64,000 nucleotides of DNA, taken from an uncultured Shimia sp. GTDB lineage: Bacteria; Pseudomonadota; Alphaproteobacteria; Rhodobacterales; Rhodobacteraceae. A model generated the notes under the pieces. The model ran no database searches. It was not told the DNA's origin and saw only the letters and a list, made by a program, of their open reading frames with translations. Where the stretch lies: the NCBI GenBank assembly GCA_937897325.1, contig CALCOY010000024.1, positions 1 to 64,000 of the forward strand, read 5' to 3'. Made by a program: the position numbers and the translations under genes. Shown in pieces: positions 43,494 to 52,395 of the stretch (position 1 is its first letter; every line of letters begins with the position of its first letter).

Positions 43494-44441
43494 ATGGTGT
43501 TTATCGGATCTGGGGAAAATGTACGGGTTGGCAGGCGACGTTTGCCATTCGCGAGACCGGTCGATGTGGAATGGCCGACATTGGCACTGCTGCTGGGCGT
43601 TTTTGCAGCGTGGGCGGCAGCTTTGTTCTGGCTGTCCGCATTACTGTTATGGCTGGCGCTTCCTGTCCTGGTTTTGGCGCTTGTGCTGCATTCATCGCTG
43701 ACCCATGAGGTTCTGCACGGGCATCCGTTTCCGTCGCGGCGGGCAAGTGAAGCGCTGGTTTTGGTGAACCTGGGCCTTTTCATTCCCTATCTTCGGTTTC
43801 GCGACACCCATCTGGCGCATCATCAGGACGCCCGGTTGACGGATCCCTACGATGATCCTGAAAGCAACTACTTCGACCCAGCGGAATGGGTGCGGCTGCC
43901 GGGTTGGGTGAGGAGCCTGCTGCGGCTGAACAACACGCTCGCTGGCCGAATGGTGGTCGGCCCACTTGTCGCGCAGGTCGTGTTCATGGGAGGCGATCTT
44001 GCAGCGATCCGGCGGGGCGACCGACAGGTTCTAAAGGGTTGGCTGATGCATCTGCCAGGGGTCTTCCTTGTAATCTGGCTGGTGGGCCTGTCGCCGATGC
44101 CGCTGTGGTCATACCTGCTGGCGGCCTATGCAGCACTTTCGATCCTGAAGATCCGCACCTTTCTGGAGCATCAGGCGCATGCACGGGCGAGCGGCCGAAC
44201 GGTGATCATCGAGGACCGTGGGATCCTGGCGTTTCTCTTTCTGAACAACAACCTGCACGTGGTTCATCACATGCATCCGCGCGTGCCGTGGTATCAGCTT
44301 TGGCGGCAATACAGCAGCAACCGCGATCATTACCTCACGCGGAATGGTGGCTATCTCTACCGCTCTTACGCTCAGATTTTCCAGGCTCACTTTCTGAAAG
44401 CCAAGGATCCCGTGCCGCATCCCCTCTGGCGGAGCGATTGA
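43494..44441 (+). CDS. Membrane fatty acid desaturase
   Basis: A 315-residue membrane di-iron protein. Histidine motifs are HEVLHGH, HLAHHQD (first and second boxes) and HVVHHMHP near the end (third box), with a further LEHQAH. Four or so transmembrane helices surround them. Members desaturate or hydroxylate acyl chains, carotenoids or other lipids; the exact substrate is open. ATG 43494 follows AAGGACGGA. Divergent from the XRE regulator and followed by an EamA exporter 20 bases on. Confidence 0.82.
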   Translation: MVFIGSGENVRVGRRRLPFARPVDVEWPTLALLLGVFAAWAAALFWLSALLLWLALPVLVLALVLHSSLTHEVLHGHPFPSRRASEALVLVNLGLFIPYLRFRDTHLAHHQDARLTDPYDDPESNYFDPAEWVRLPGWVRSLLRLNNTLAGRMVVGPLVAQVVFMGGDLAAIRRGDRQVLKGWLMHLPGVFLVIWLVGLSPMPLWSYLLAAYAALSILKIRTFLEHQAHARASGRTVIIEDRGILAFLFLNNNLHVVHHMHPRVPWYQLWRQYSSNRDHYLTRNGGYLYRSYAQIFQAHFLKAKDPVPHPLWRSD

Positions 44442-44461
44442 AAACGCGGCACTAGGTGCGG

Positions 44462-45364
44462 ATGAGCCTCTGGATCGCAGTCACACTATCAGCCGCCTTT
44501 TTTCAGACGCTGCGCTTTATGTTGCAGCGGCAACTGGCCATCGACACGCTGAGCCCACAAGGCGCAACTTTTGCGCGTTTCGCTTATTCTGCCCCGCTGA
44601 TCGCGGTTGGGACAACGCTTTACTACTCATCAGCTGGTCTTGATCTGCCGCCGCTTCCATCAGCCTTTTGGGCCTATGCGGCGACAGGTGGCCTTGCGCA
44701 GATCCTTGCCACGGTCGCCGTCGTAACGCTATTCAAAGCGCGCAATTTTGCCGTTGGCATCACCTTCAAGAAGACCGAAGCCATCCTGATTGTTCTCGTG
44801 GGCTGGATCGTCTTGGGCGAAGGCGTGACCCTGGCCGGTTTTGCAGCAATTGCGCTTGGCTTGGTTGGGGTGCTGATGTTGTCAGCCCCACCAGAGAATA
44901 TGCGGTGGCGCCCGCGCGATCTGGTGAACAAGGCGGCTGGGCTGGGTGTGGCCTCCGGCCTTCTCTTTGCGGTGTCGGGCGTGTGTTATCGTGGCGCATC
45001 TCTGGAAATCGCCTTGGAGGACCCAATCGCACGGTCTTCTCTGACACTGGCTTGCGTAACGGCGATGCAGGGCACGGCCATGGCGTTGTGGCTGCGCTGG
45101 CGCGAGGTTGGCCAGATCACCGCCGTCTGGACCGCACGGCGGCTGGCAGTATTGGTGGGGCTGATGTCGATGGCCGGATCCTTCGGCTGGTTCACCGCTT
45201 TCACCTTGCAGAATGCGGCCTATGTCAAAGCGGTCGGGCAGATCGAATTGGTTCTGAGCCTGTTTGCAAGCCTTGTCGTTTTCCGCGAAAAGATCGTGCC
45301 GCGCGAATGGCTGGGAATGATCGTGCTGATCTGTTCGATCCTGCTGCTTATCCTGGTGATTTAA
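44462..45364 (+). CDS. EamA-family (DMT) transporter
   Basis: A 300-residue ten-helix inner-membrane protein with two EamA repeats; the first ends ALGLVGVLMLSAPPE and the second QNAAYVKAVGQIELVLSLFASLVVF. Such proteins export metabolites or amino acids. ATG 44462 is used; a GTG six bases earlier is possible. It is probably cotranscribed with the desaturase and overlaps the end of the opposing hydroxylase gene by four bases. Confidence 0.82.
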   Translation: MSLWIAVTLSAAFFQTLRFMLQRQLAIDTLSPQGATFARFAYSAPLIAVGTTLYYSSAGLDLPPLPSAFWAYAATGGLAQILATVAVVTLFKARNFAVGITFKKTEAILIVLVGWIVLGEGVTLAGFAAIALGLVGVLMLSAPPENMRWRPRDLVNKAAGLGVASGLLFAVSGVCYRGASLEIALEDPIARSSLTLACVTAMQGTAMALWLRWREVGQITAVWTARRLAVLVGLMSMAGSFGWFTAFTLQNAAYVKAVGQIELVLSLFASLVVFREKIVPREWLGMIVLICSILLLILVI

Positions 45365-46557
45365 CCCAGTCGCTGCAATCCAAGCCCCATCCGCATCAGG
45401 GTCTGGCGTACGGGCTTGACCTGGTGCAGGGCATCGAGGCCAAGCGCGCGGACATCCCGCAGCAGCGGATTTGCAACCTGACTTACGCGGTTGAGCAAAT
45501 CGATCCCGCCCACGCGCACCTGAATGTCGCGCATGCGTTTGCGTTCATATTGCTGCAGCATCTCGGGCGCGCCGATCGATTGCGGATCAGCCATGATCAG
45601 ATCAAAAAGGCAGGCCACATCCGCAAGGCTCATGTTCAGACCTTGCGCGCCGATGGGCGGCACCACATGCGCCGCCTCGGCGATCAGTGCAAGACGTTCG
45701 CCAACAAGACGTTTCGCGCGTTGGCTGACAATCGGCCAGATCGTGCGGCGCGAGGCGAGCGTGAGGGGGCCAAAGAGGTGGTCAGAGCGGTCGGACATCT
45801 CCGCCTCGAACGCTTCGATATCCATATTCAGACGCGCCTGCGATTTCGGGCCATCATCCATCCAGACGATCGCGGAACAAGGAAGGCCATCGCGATCGGG
45901 AAGAGGGACAAGAGTGAAGGGACCGCCGGTGCGGTGGATCTCGGTCGAGACATTTTCATGCGGGATCGGGTGAGTGACCGCGAAGGCGAGGGCCATTTGA
46001 CCATAGCGGCGCGTCTCAACGCCGATACCGGCCTGCGCGCGCAACCACGAATTCCGCCCATCGGCTGCGATAACGAGCGATGCTTGGACCCGGTTGCCAT
46101 CCGACAGTTTCACACGTGTCCCTGCCGTTCGGGTGAGGATATGTCCGGCGGATACACCCGTCCTGAATGTGACATTCGACAGGTCGTGCAGCGTCGCCAG
46201 AAGTTCGCGGCGCAATAGCCAATTTGGAAAGTTCCAGCCGAAGGGATCATCTGAAAGATCACTGGATCTGAAGTCGTGGATCTTCGGCTCTGTCCCGCCT
46301 CCTTCGACAATGCGCATCACGTAGAGCGGGCTGGCATGAGGCAGCAACCGCGACCATGCACTTGACTTCGACAAGAGATCCCGAGCCGGTTGCAAAAGGG
46401 CGGTTGTGCGCAGATCCGCTCCTTCCGCCTCTGGGTCAGTGACTGGCGGGGTCGGATCAACACACAGCACGGAAAGGCCCGTCTGGCCAAGTGTCGCTGC
46501 GGCGGCCAGGCCCGCATTTCCGCCGCCCGCAATCAGAATGTCATAACGATCTTTCAT
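45361..46557 (-). CDS. UbiH/UbiF/Coq6-family FAD-dependent hydroxylase
   Basis: A 398-residue flavoprotein monooxygenase of the ubiquinone biosynthesis type. The FAD motif is GGGNAGLAAAATL near residue 10, the ADGRNSWLR block lies near 180, and AEAAHVVPPIGAQGLNMSLADV replaces the usual GDAAH form. In Rhodobacterales a single such enzyme can hydroxylate one or more ring positions of ubiquinone. ATG 46557 has GGAGGGC upstream. The position hydroxylated cannot be told. Confidence 0.83.
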   Translation of the reverse strand: MKDRYDILIAGGGNAGLAAAATLGQTGLSVLCVDPTPPVTDPEAEGADLRTTALLQPARDLLSKSSAWSRLLPHASPLYVMRIVEGGGTEPKIHDFRSSDLSDDPFGWNFPNWLLRRELLATLHDLSNVTFRTGVSAGHILTRTAGTRVKLSDGNRVQASLVIAADGRNSWLRAQAGIGVETRRYGQMALAFAVTHPIPHENVSTEIHRTGGPFTLVPLPDRDGLPCSAIVWMDDGPKSQARLNMDIEAFEAEMSDRSDHLFGPLTLASRRTIWPIVSQRAKRLVGERLALIAEAAHVVPPIGAQGLNMSLADVACLFDLIMADPQSIGAPEMLQQYERKRMRDIQVRVGGIDLLNRVSQVANPLLRDVRALGLDALHQVKPVRQTLMRMGLGLQRLG

Positions 46558-46616
46558 CACGCCCTCCTGATCCTGAGATAACCGCGCAGTTGGCAAATCC
46601 AAAGCGGCATCCTGTC

Positions 46617-47264
46617 CTAGGTCAGCCTTGTCACGAAATCCGTCAAGTGATCGGTATGGTGGTGGATGTGATCTGCGGGATGTTCGAATTCCGCTACATG
46701 GATTGTGCGCATCCCCATGAGGAAGGGGGCAGCGAGGTTGCGCGGCTCGTCCTCGAACATGGCGGACTGGGCCGGATCAAGGCCGTCGATGCGGAACACC
46801 GTCTCAAAGGCCTGGCTTTCCGGTTTGGGCAGAAAGTCAGCATGCTCCACGCCATAGATCGCGTCGAAGACGCCAGAGAGACCGCGCGCTGCGGTGACAC
46901 GTTCGGCATAGGGCGCGCAGCCATTGGTGTACACGATCTTGCGGCCGGGCAGGGCGCGTATGGCTGCGGCAAGCGCGGGGTCGGGATCAAGCGGGTGAAG
47001 CGAGATATCGTGCACATCAGCGAGGTAGGGGGCGGGATCGACGTCATGTTCGCGCATAAGGCCCGCCAGCGTCGTGCCGTGGGTGCGCCAGTAATGGTTG
47101 CGCAGGCGGTCTGCTTCGGCCCGGTCGACTTTCAGCGTTTGCATAACATACTCAGTCATCCGCACCTCGATCTGGTCAAAAAGACGCGCAGAGGGTGGGT
47201 AAAGCGTGTTGTCGAGATCGAAAACCCAGGTCCTGACATGGGCGAAAGCGGTCGTGTCTGTCAT
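46617..47264 (-). CDS. Pyrimidine 5'-nucleotidase, HAD family
   Basis: A 215-residue HAD phosphatase. Motif I is FDLDNTLYP (nucleophile and acid/base Asp), motif II TNG, motif III the Lys in LPKPES, and motif IV FEDEPRN. The opening TWVFDLDNTLYPPSARLFDQIE is typical of the SDT1/YjjG-like nucleotidases acting on UMP and CMP. ATG 47264 was chosen over an upstream start at 47300 because homologous proteins begin a few residues before the DxD motif. Confidence 0.83.
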   Translation of the reverse strand: MTDTTAFAHVRTWVFDLDNTLYPPSARLFDQIEVRMTEYVMQTLKVDRAEADRLRNHYWRTHGTTLAGLMREHDVDPAPYLADVHDISLHPLDPDPALAAAIRALPGRKIVYTNGCAPYAERVTAARGLSGVFDAIYGVEHADFLPKPESQAFETVFRIDGLDPAQSAMFEDEPRNLAAPFLMGMRTIHVAEFEHPADHIHHHTDHLTDFVTRLT

Positions 47265-47378
47265 GAGCGAAGGGATATAGCGCGCTACGGGGTGCTGCAA
47301 GGGTTTGGCTTGCGTCGAAGGGCTCAGCGGCTCTAGTTTGCGGGAATTGAATGATTTTTATGAGAGGGGGCCTTTCGC

Positions 47379-48029
47379 ATGGCTTCGACCCGGGCGCCGC
47401 ACGGCGATGCATATTCGCTGATCCTTGAGGCGATTGATGTGGGCGTCTACCGGCCTGGTGATCGTTTGGTGGAGTCCGAATTGGCAGAGCGGTTCGGGGT
47501 CTCGCGCACGCCTATCCGCGAAGCCCTGCAGCGGTTAGAAACGCAATCGCTCTTGGCGCGGGACGGGCGCAGTCTGATCGTGGCGTCGCTGGATCACAAC
47601 CAGATGGCCGAGCTTTATGTGGTGCGGCGCGAGCTTGAAGGTCTGGCCGCATCGCTCGCCGCGCAGCACGCGACCGAGGAAGAGGTGCGTCTGCTGCGCC
47701 AGATGGTCGAGGATGACGATAAGCTGGTAGATGATCCGCCTGCGCTGGCGCGGGCAAACCGGCGGTTTCACAAGCAGATTCATCTGGCATCGCACAACCG
47801 TTACCTCGTGCAGCAACTGGACCTGGTGCATCGGACGATGGCGCTGATGGCGACAACATCACTGTCGGCGGAGGGGCGCACGAAGATTGCCCAAAGTGAA
47901 CATGATGCAATCGTCAAGGCGATTGAGGCGAAAGATGATGCGGCGGCTGGGACGGCCTTGCGCGATCACATCTCGGTCGCATTCATGACCCGTTTGCGCC
48001 AGGACGCGGAGCGTCGGAAAGAGGAATGA
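47379..48029 (+). CDS. GntR-family regulator, FCD type
   Basis: A 216-residue regulator: winged helix-turn-helix (residues 10-75, ESELAERFGVSRTPIREALQRLE) and an all-helical FCD sensor with potential metal-binding residues (Asn or Asp near RANRRFHKQIH, and EHDAIVKAI). FCD regulators respond to small carboxylates. Its last 47 bases overlap the 3' end of the oppositely oriented glycosyltransferase gene. Targets unknown; the carboxylate loci at 52-58 kb are candidates. Confidence 0.85.
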   Translation: MASTRAPHGDAYSLILEAIDVGVYRPGDRLVESELAERFGVSRTPIREALQRLETQSLLARDGRSLIVASLDHNQMAELYVVRRELEGLAASLAAQHATEEEVRLLRQMVEDDDKLVDDPPALARANRRFHKQIHLASHNRYLVQQLDLVHRTMALMATTSLSAEGRTKIAQSEHDAIVKAIEAKDDAAAGTALRDHISVAFMTRLRQDAERRKEE

Positions 48030-49905
48030 TGTCTGGCCCGTCCGACAGCCCGTGTTCAGTCTTGTCCCAGAAGAACGGCTTGCGGATCATTTCGTAAAGC
48101 GCTTTGACCGCCGCGAAAGTGCCGAGGATGAAGTAGATTGGCATCAGCAGAACCGACGGGATGAGATGCCTGTGAGTCGGGCTCGAGACGGCAAGACACC
48201 CCATAGTGAGATTGAGCAGTTCGGACGCAATGAAGAAGATGATCAGCGCGCCGACAATCTGGGGTGTCAACGTGGTCTGCACAGGATGGGGCAGCCCCAG
48301 CAACAATAGCCAGAAGGTCCAAAGGGCCGGGGCCAGCGCGACTTGCGCGAAACTGGCCATGAAAAGTATCTGGATGCCGAAGAAACGCCAGGCCCCCACA
48401 TCGCGCAGCAGTGTGCGGGGGGATCGCATGTGAACGAGGTAGGTAATCAGAAATCCTTTCATCCAACGGGATCGTTGTCGGACCCATCGCCAGGGCAGAC
48501 AATTTGCCTCTTCCAGCGTGACAGTTGGGATGAGTTCCGTGCGGTAGCCGTGGCGGGCAAGGCGCAGGCCAAGATCGGCATCCTCCGTCACGTTATGCGC
48601 ATCCCAAGCGCCGAGTTTTTCGAGGATATCGCGGCGGAAAAACAGCGTTGTGCCGCCAAGGGGCACGATCAGGCCCAGCCGGGCGATACCTGGCAACACC
48701 ACACGCCACCACATTGCATACTCGATGGTGAAACAGCGCGACAGCCAATTGGTGCGCGAATTGTAGTAGTCGAGAATACCTTGAAGGCACGCCACGTCAG
48801 ATGGTGCTTTTTCAAAGCGTTCAACGACGCGCTCAAGCTGGTCGAGCGCCGGGGCATCTTCGGCGTCCCAAACCCCTATGATGGAACCTTTGCAGAAGCC
48901 GAGCGCATAGTTCAGTGCGCGGGGCTTTGTCGTGATCTCTCCATCATCGGGGACTTCGACAACGCTCATCCAGGGCGGTAAATCCGCGCGGGCCAGAGTG
49001 GCGCGAGTGACATCGTCCTTGGCTTCGATCACTAACACGATGTCCAAAAGCGACTTCGGATAGCTCAGGCGGGAAAGTCTCGAGACAAGCGCTTTAGTGA
49101 TCTCTTGCTCTTCAAAAAGTGGGACCATGACGGAGACTTTGGGCAAACGTTTGCCTTGGGGCAAATGCGGCTTGTGGCTGTCCGGTACGGCGATGCCATG
49201 GGCGATTTGCGTGATGAAAGCGGCTGCCTTTAGCCCTGTCGTTAGTGCCAGACATAAGGCGGCGATGAGAATACAGGCTGTGAGTGCCCAGGCCGGCTGG
49301 ACGGCAACGAAGTAAAAGGAGCCCGCGACAAGCATAAAGAGACACAGCATGGGACCGAAGCCTAACCTATCCATCCCCCGGCAACTTTCATGTGGGGGCA
49401 CGCGCGTCACGGCACGCTGTGCGAGTTCGGTTCCATAAAGGATGCCGATGGCCCGCATGATATCCTGAAGCGGGGCGACAACAGGCAACATCTGCGCGCC
49501 ACGTGGTCCCATGCAAGCCCGAATCTGGCCGAAAAGATCGGGCCGCGCGGTGGCCACCAGAAGCGTGTCACCGATTTTGCGCCATGGCACCACGAAATGA
49601 GACTGACAGACGGAGGCCGGGATCATATGTGCCATTTCCGGCTTTGGAGACAACGCGGCAAGATCGACCCGTTCCGCCTGATGCTGCCGTGCGACAGCGT
49701 CGAGCATCGTGTCCGGCTGGACGAGGTTTTCCGCAACGAGAATATCACCCAGAAGGGCGTCGACGTACCTTTGCTGGTCGAGCGCGATGATCAGGTCGTC
49801 GACAGTGATCGTGCCGGAATTGACCAATTGACGCCCAACAGGAACAGATGCCTCTAACCCACCGACGGGGGCGGGTCTGGGCAAACGTAGGCTGGGATCG
49901 CTCAT
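47983..49905 (-). CDS. Membrane glycosyltransferase family 2 with N-terminal MshEN domain
   Basis: A 640-residue processive-type glycosyltransferase. Residues about 22-160 resemble the MshEN/GSPII_E N-terminal domain (LVNSGTITVDDLIIAL, LGDILVAENLVQPDTML), a c-di-GMP-binding module in some proteins. Two helices follow (about 180-225), then the GT2 core with DAEDAP, TEDADLGLRL and the Q-x-x-RW motif in RQRSRWMKG, and further helices to the C-terminus. It likely makes an exopolysaccharide, possibly under c-di-GMP control. No other polysaccharide gene is adjacent. The 3' end overlaps the GntR gene. Confidence 0.83.
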   Translation of the reverse strand: MSDPSLRLPRPAPVGGLEASVPVGRQLVNSGTITVDDLIIALDQQRYVDALLGDILVAENLVQPDTMLDAVARQHQAERVDLAALSPKPEMAHMIPASVCQSHFVVPWRKIGDTLLVATARPDLFGQIRACMGPRGAQMLPVVAPLQDIMRAIGILYGTELAQRAVTRVPPHESCRGMDRLGFGPMLCLFMLVAGSFYFVAVQPAWALTACILIAALCLALTTGLKAAAFITQIAHGIAVPDSHKPHLPQGKRLPKVSVMVPLFEEQEITKALVSRLSRLSYPKSLLDIVLVIEAKDDVTRATLARADLPPWMSVVEVPDDGEITTKPRALNYALGFCKGSIIGVWDAEDAPALDQLERVVERFEKAPSDVACLQGILDYYNSRTNWLSRCFTIEYAMWWRVVLPGIARLGLIVPLGGTTLFFRRDILEKLGAWDAHNVTEDADLGLRLARHGYRTELIPTVTLEEANCLPWRWVRQRSRWMKGFLITYLVHMRSPRTLLRDVGAWRFFGIQILFMASFAQVALAPALWTFWLLLLGLPHPVQTTLTPQIVGALIIFFIASELLNLTMGCLAVSSPTHRHLIPSVLLMPIYFILGTFAAVKALYEMIRKPFFWDKTEHGLSDGPDIIPLSDAPRPGANGS

Positions 49906-50005
49906 CGCAGGCAGACTCTGTCACTCGAAACAACAGGTCATCCTTGTCGCGCGCCCGGTTAAAGCGACGTTAAACCTCACCATTTATAGCGAGTTGTCAT
50001 TAAAT

Positions 50006-51160
50006 TTATGCGGCTTTTTCCTGCATCGCTTTGGCGAACCTTTCGAAGAGGTAATAGCTGTCCTGCGGGCCGGGGCTGGCCTCGGGGTGATATTGCACCG
50101 AATAAACGGGCCGATCCGCCAAACGGATCCCACAATTCGATCCGTCAAAAAGCGAAGTATGCGTCTCAATCACACCGTCAGGCAGGGTCTGGGCATCGAC
50201 TGCAAAGCCATGGTTCATCGACGTGATCTCGACCTTGCCGGTCTCCAGATCCTTGACAGGATGATTGGCGCCGTGATGTCCGTGATTCATCTTGATAGTC
50301 CTGGCACCCAAAGCGAGGGCCAGCATCTGATGACCGAGGCATATACCAAAAACGGGCAGGTCACTTTCCAGAACGGCTTGGATCATCGGCACGGCATAGG
50401 CACCTGTGGCCGCTGGATCGCCCGGCCCGTTCGACAGAAACACACCGTCTGGATTGTGGGCCAGCACCTCTTCAGCCGTCGCAGTCGCAGGTAAGACGGT
50501 CACGTCACAACTCGCGCTGGCAAGGCAGCGAAGGATGTTGCGCTTGGCCCCATAATCCACGGCAACGACCTTGTGCTTTGGGTCCGTCTGTGGACGATAG
50601 CCGTCAGGCCAGGCCCAACGCATTTCGTTCCAGCGATAGGATTGTGCGCAGGTGACCTCCTTGGCGAGATCCATACCTTCGAGCCCGTTGAAACCGCGTG
50701 CGGCTTGCAACAGGGCGTCGATGTCGAATTCACCGTCCGGATTGTGCGCAAGTGCCACATGCGGCGCGCCCGCCTGCCGGATCGCGCGGGTGAGGCGCCG
50801 CGTATCCACGCCGCCAATGGCGATCCGCCCGCGTGCGGCCAGCCAGTCCGAGAGCGTTTGCGCGGCGCGCCAGTTTGACGGATCGGTGGGCATCCATTTG
50901 ACGACCATGCCGTCAGCGACCGGGTCGGCGGTTTCATCATCCTCCGGGTTCACGCCGACATTGCCGATATGCGGGAAGGTGAAGGTGACGATCTGACCAG
51001 CATAAGAGGGATCGGTCATGATCTCCTGATAGCCCGTCATGGCCGTGTTAAAGCAAAGCTCGGCTTCTTTTTGTCCTGTGGCACCAAAGCCTTGGCCATA
51101 AAACAACGTACCGTCTGCTAGGGCAAGACAGGCGGTTGGACGATCAGGAGCAGTCGGCAT
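50006..51160 (-). CDS. carA: Carbamoyl-phosphate synthase small subunit
   Basis: A 384-residue glutamine amidotransferase subunit supplying ammonia to CarB for arginine and pyrimidine synthesis. The N-terminal domain has LADGTLFYGQGFGA and ETGEINFNTAMTGYQE-type wording (CFNTAMTGYQEIMTDPSYAG); the class I amidotransferase triad is Cys in FGICLGHQM and His-Glu in YHPEASPG. ATG 51160 (MPTAPDRP) is the likely start. carB is not in the window. Divergent from yqeY, an arrangement common in Rhodobacterales. Confidence 0.94.
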   Translation of the reverse strand: MPTAPDRPTACLALADGTLFYGQGFGATGQKEAELCFNTAMTGYQEIMTDPSYAGQIVTFTFPHIGNVGVNPEDDETADPVADGMVVKWMPTDPSNWRAAQTLSDWLAARGRIAIGGVDTRRLTRAIRQAGAPHVALAHNPDGEFDIDALLQAARGFNGLEGMDLAKEVTCAQSYRWNEMRWAWPDGYRPQTDPKHKVVAVDYGAKRNILRCLASASCDVTVLPATATAEEVLAHNPDGVFLSNGPGDPAATGAYAVPMIQAVLESDLPVFGICLGHQMLALALGARTIKMNHGHHGANHPVKDLETGKVEITSMNHGFAVDAQTLPDGVIETHTSLFDGSNCGIRLADRPVYSVQYHPEASPGPQDSYYLFERFAKAMQEKAA

Positions 51161-51347
51161 ATGGCACCTTTTCGGGCTGGATGGATCAGGCAAATTAGCG
51201 GCAAAATAGTGCTCTGGCTGGGTCGGGTCAAGGCCTTGGAAATTTCTCTTTTCCTTTGTTTTCAGTGGGTTGATGAGTGTATCGGTGGTTGCATGCCGCT
51301 GTTGAATTGAATAACGTCAAAGATCAAAACAAATCATAGCGGATGAC

Positions 51348-51818
51348 ATGCCCATGGATTTGCGCAGCAAGATTTCGACCAGTCTGAAGCAAGCGATGAA
51401 GGACAAGGATGCAAAGCGTTTGTCGACCCTTCGTCTGATCAACGCGGCGATCAAGGACAAGGATATTGACGCCCGGGCAGATGGTCGCGATGACGGGGTT
51501 GGCGATGCGGAGGTGTTGTCCATCCTTGGCAAGATGGTCAAACAGCGCAACGAAAGCGCGCGCGCATACGAAGAAGGCGGGCGGTTGGATCTGGCCGAAC
51601 AGGAACAGGCCGAAGTCAAGGTGATTGAAGATTTCCTGCCCCAGCAACTCAGCAAAGAAGAGGCCGCAAAGGCGGTGGAAAAAGCGATTGCGGATGTGGG
51701 CGCGGGCAGCATTCGGGACATGGGGCCCGTGATGGCGGAGTTGAAGGCCAAATATACGGGGCGGATGGATTTCGGCAGCGTCGGGCCGATTGTCAAAGAG
51801 CGGCTTTGCGGCAAGTAG
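51348..51818 (+). CDS. yqeY: GatB/YqeY-domain protein
   Basis: A 154-156-residue protein of the YqeY family, related to the tail domain of the GatB amidotransferase. MDLRSKISTSLKQAMKDKD, LRLINAAIKDKDIDAR and the closing DFGSVGPIVKERL are typical. ATG 51348 and ATG 51354 are both possible. Its role is unclear; it may act in tRNA-related quality control. It ends two bases before the convergent DUF2244 gene. Confidence 0.88.
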   Translation: MPMDLRSKISTSLKQAMKDKDAKRLSTLRLINAAIKDKDIDARADGRDDGVGDAEVLSILGKMVKQRNESARAYEEGGRLDLAEQEQAEVKVIEDFLPQQLSKEEAAKAVEKAIADVGAGSIRDMGPVMAELKAKYTGRMDFGSVGPIVKERLCGK

Positions 51819-51819
51819 A

Positions 51820-52314
51820 TTAAGCGGCTTTATCCGACGAGAGCGCGCGTTGCAGATCGTCGAAAAGCGCGATCCTTTCGTCTTCGCTGAGAAAGGCGCC
51901 GATCTCGACCTCGCGGCCCTTGCCCTTGAGCGTCACGTAGTGCGGAATAGGTCCATCCTTTTCGTATTTGTTCACCTGTGCCCAGTACCGGTTGCAGTCC
52001 CATTCACGGGTGCGCCCAGAGGGATCTGTGCGCACCAGATGCGCGTCTTCGTCGTCAAGGGTCAGCACTTCGGTGATTTGCAGGGCGCGGTGATTGCGCT
52101 GCAATGCAAAGTAGATGCCCCAGACGGCCAGCAGCAAGAAGGGCAAGAGCCCCCAGAGTATTGGGGTGCCCAAAAGTGGAATGGCTGGGAGTAGTATCAG
52201 GGCGAACGTCGCAAACACGAACGCCGCCATGCCCCGCGCGGGCAGGGATTCGTGCGGCCAGATACGAAGCTCTTGCACATCTGCGGTGGTTGGACTGGTC
52301 CACTGATACGGCAT
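51820..52314 (-). CDS. DUF2244 membrane protein
   Basis: A 164-residue protein with two adjacent transmembrane helices (about residues 28-70) and a soluble C-terminal part. LRIWPHESLPARGMAAF and the WDCNRYWAQVN region match DUF2244, a conserved family found with respiratory genes in alphaproteobacteria. Function unknown; no partner gene is adjacent here. Confidence 0.83.
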   Translation of the reverse strand: MPYQWTSPTTADVQELRIWPHESLPARGMAAFVFATFALILLPAIPLLGTPILWGLLPFLLLAVWGIYFALQRNHRALQITEVLTLDDEDAHLVRTDPSGRTREWDCNRYWAQVNKYEKDGPIPHYVTLKGKGREVEIGAFLSEDERIALFDDLQRALSSDKAA

Positions 52315-52395
52315 GGCATCGATTATAATCGACCGACTTAGCCTGTCGATAGAGTGATGCGGATCGCCACCTGCGCCTCAGCGACGCAGGCGAGA

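Noticed and set aside
44668-46218. 516-codon plus-strand open frame
   Set aside because: It runs across the EamA gene in another frame and antisense to the UbiH-type gene, both with clear domains; the translated product has no recognisable domain and odd composition.
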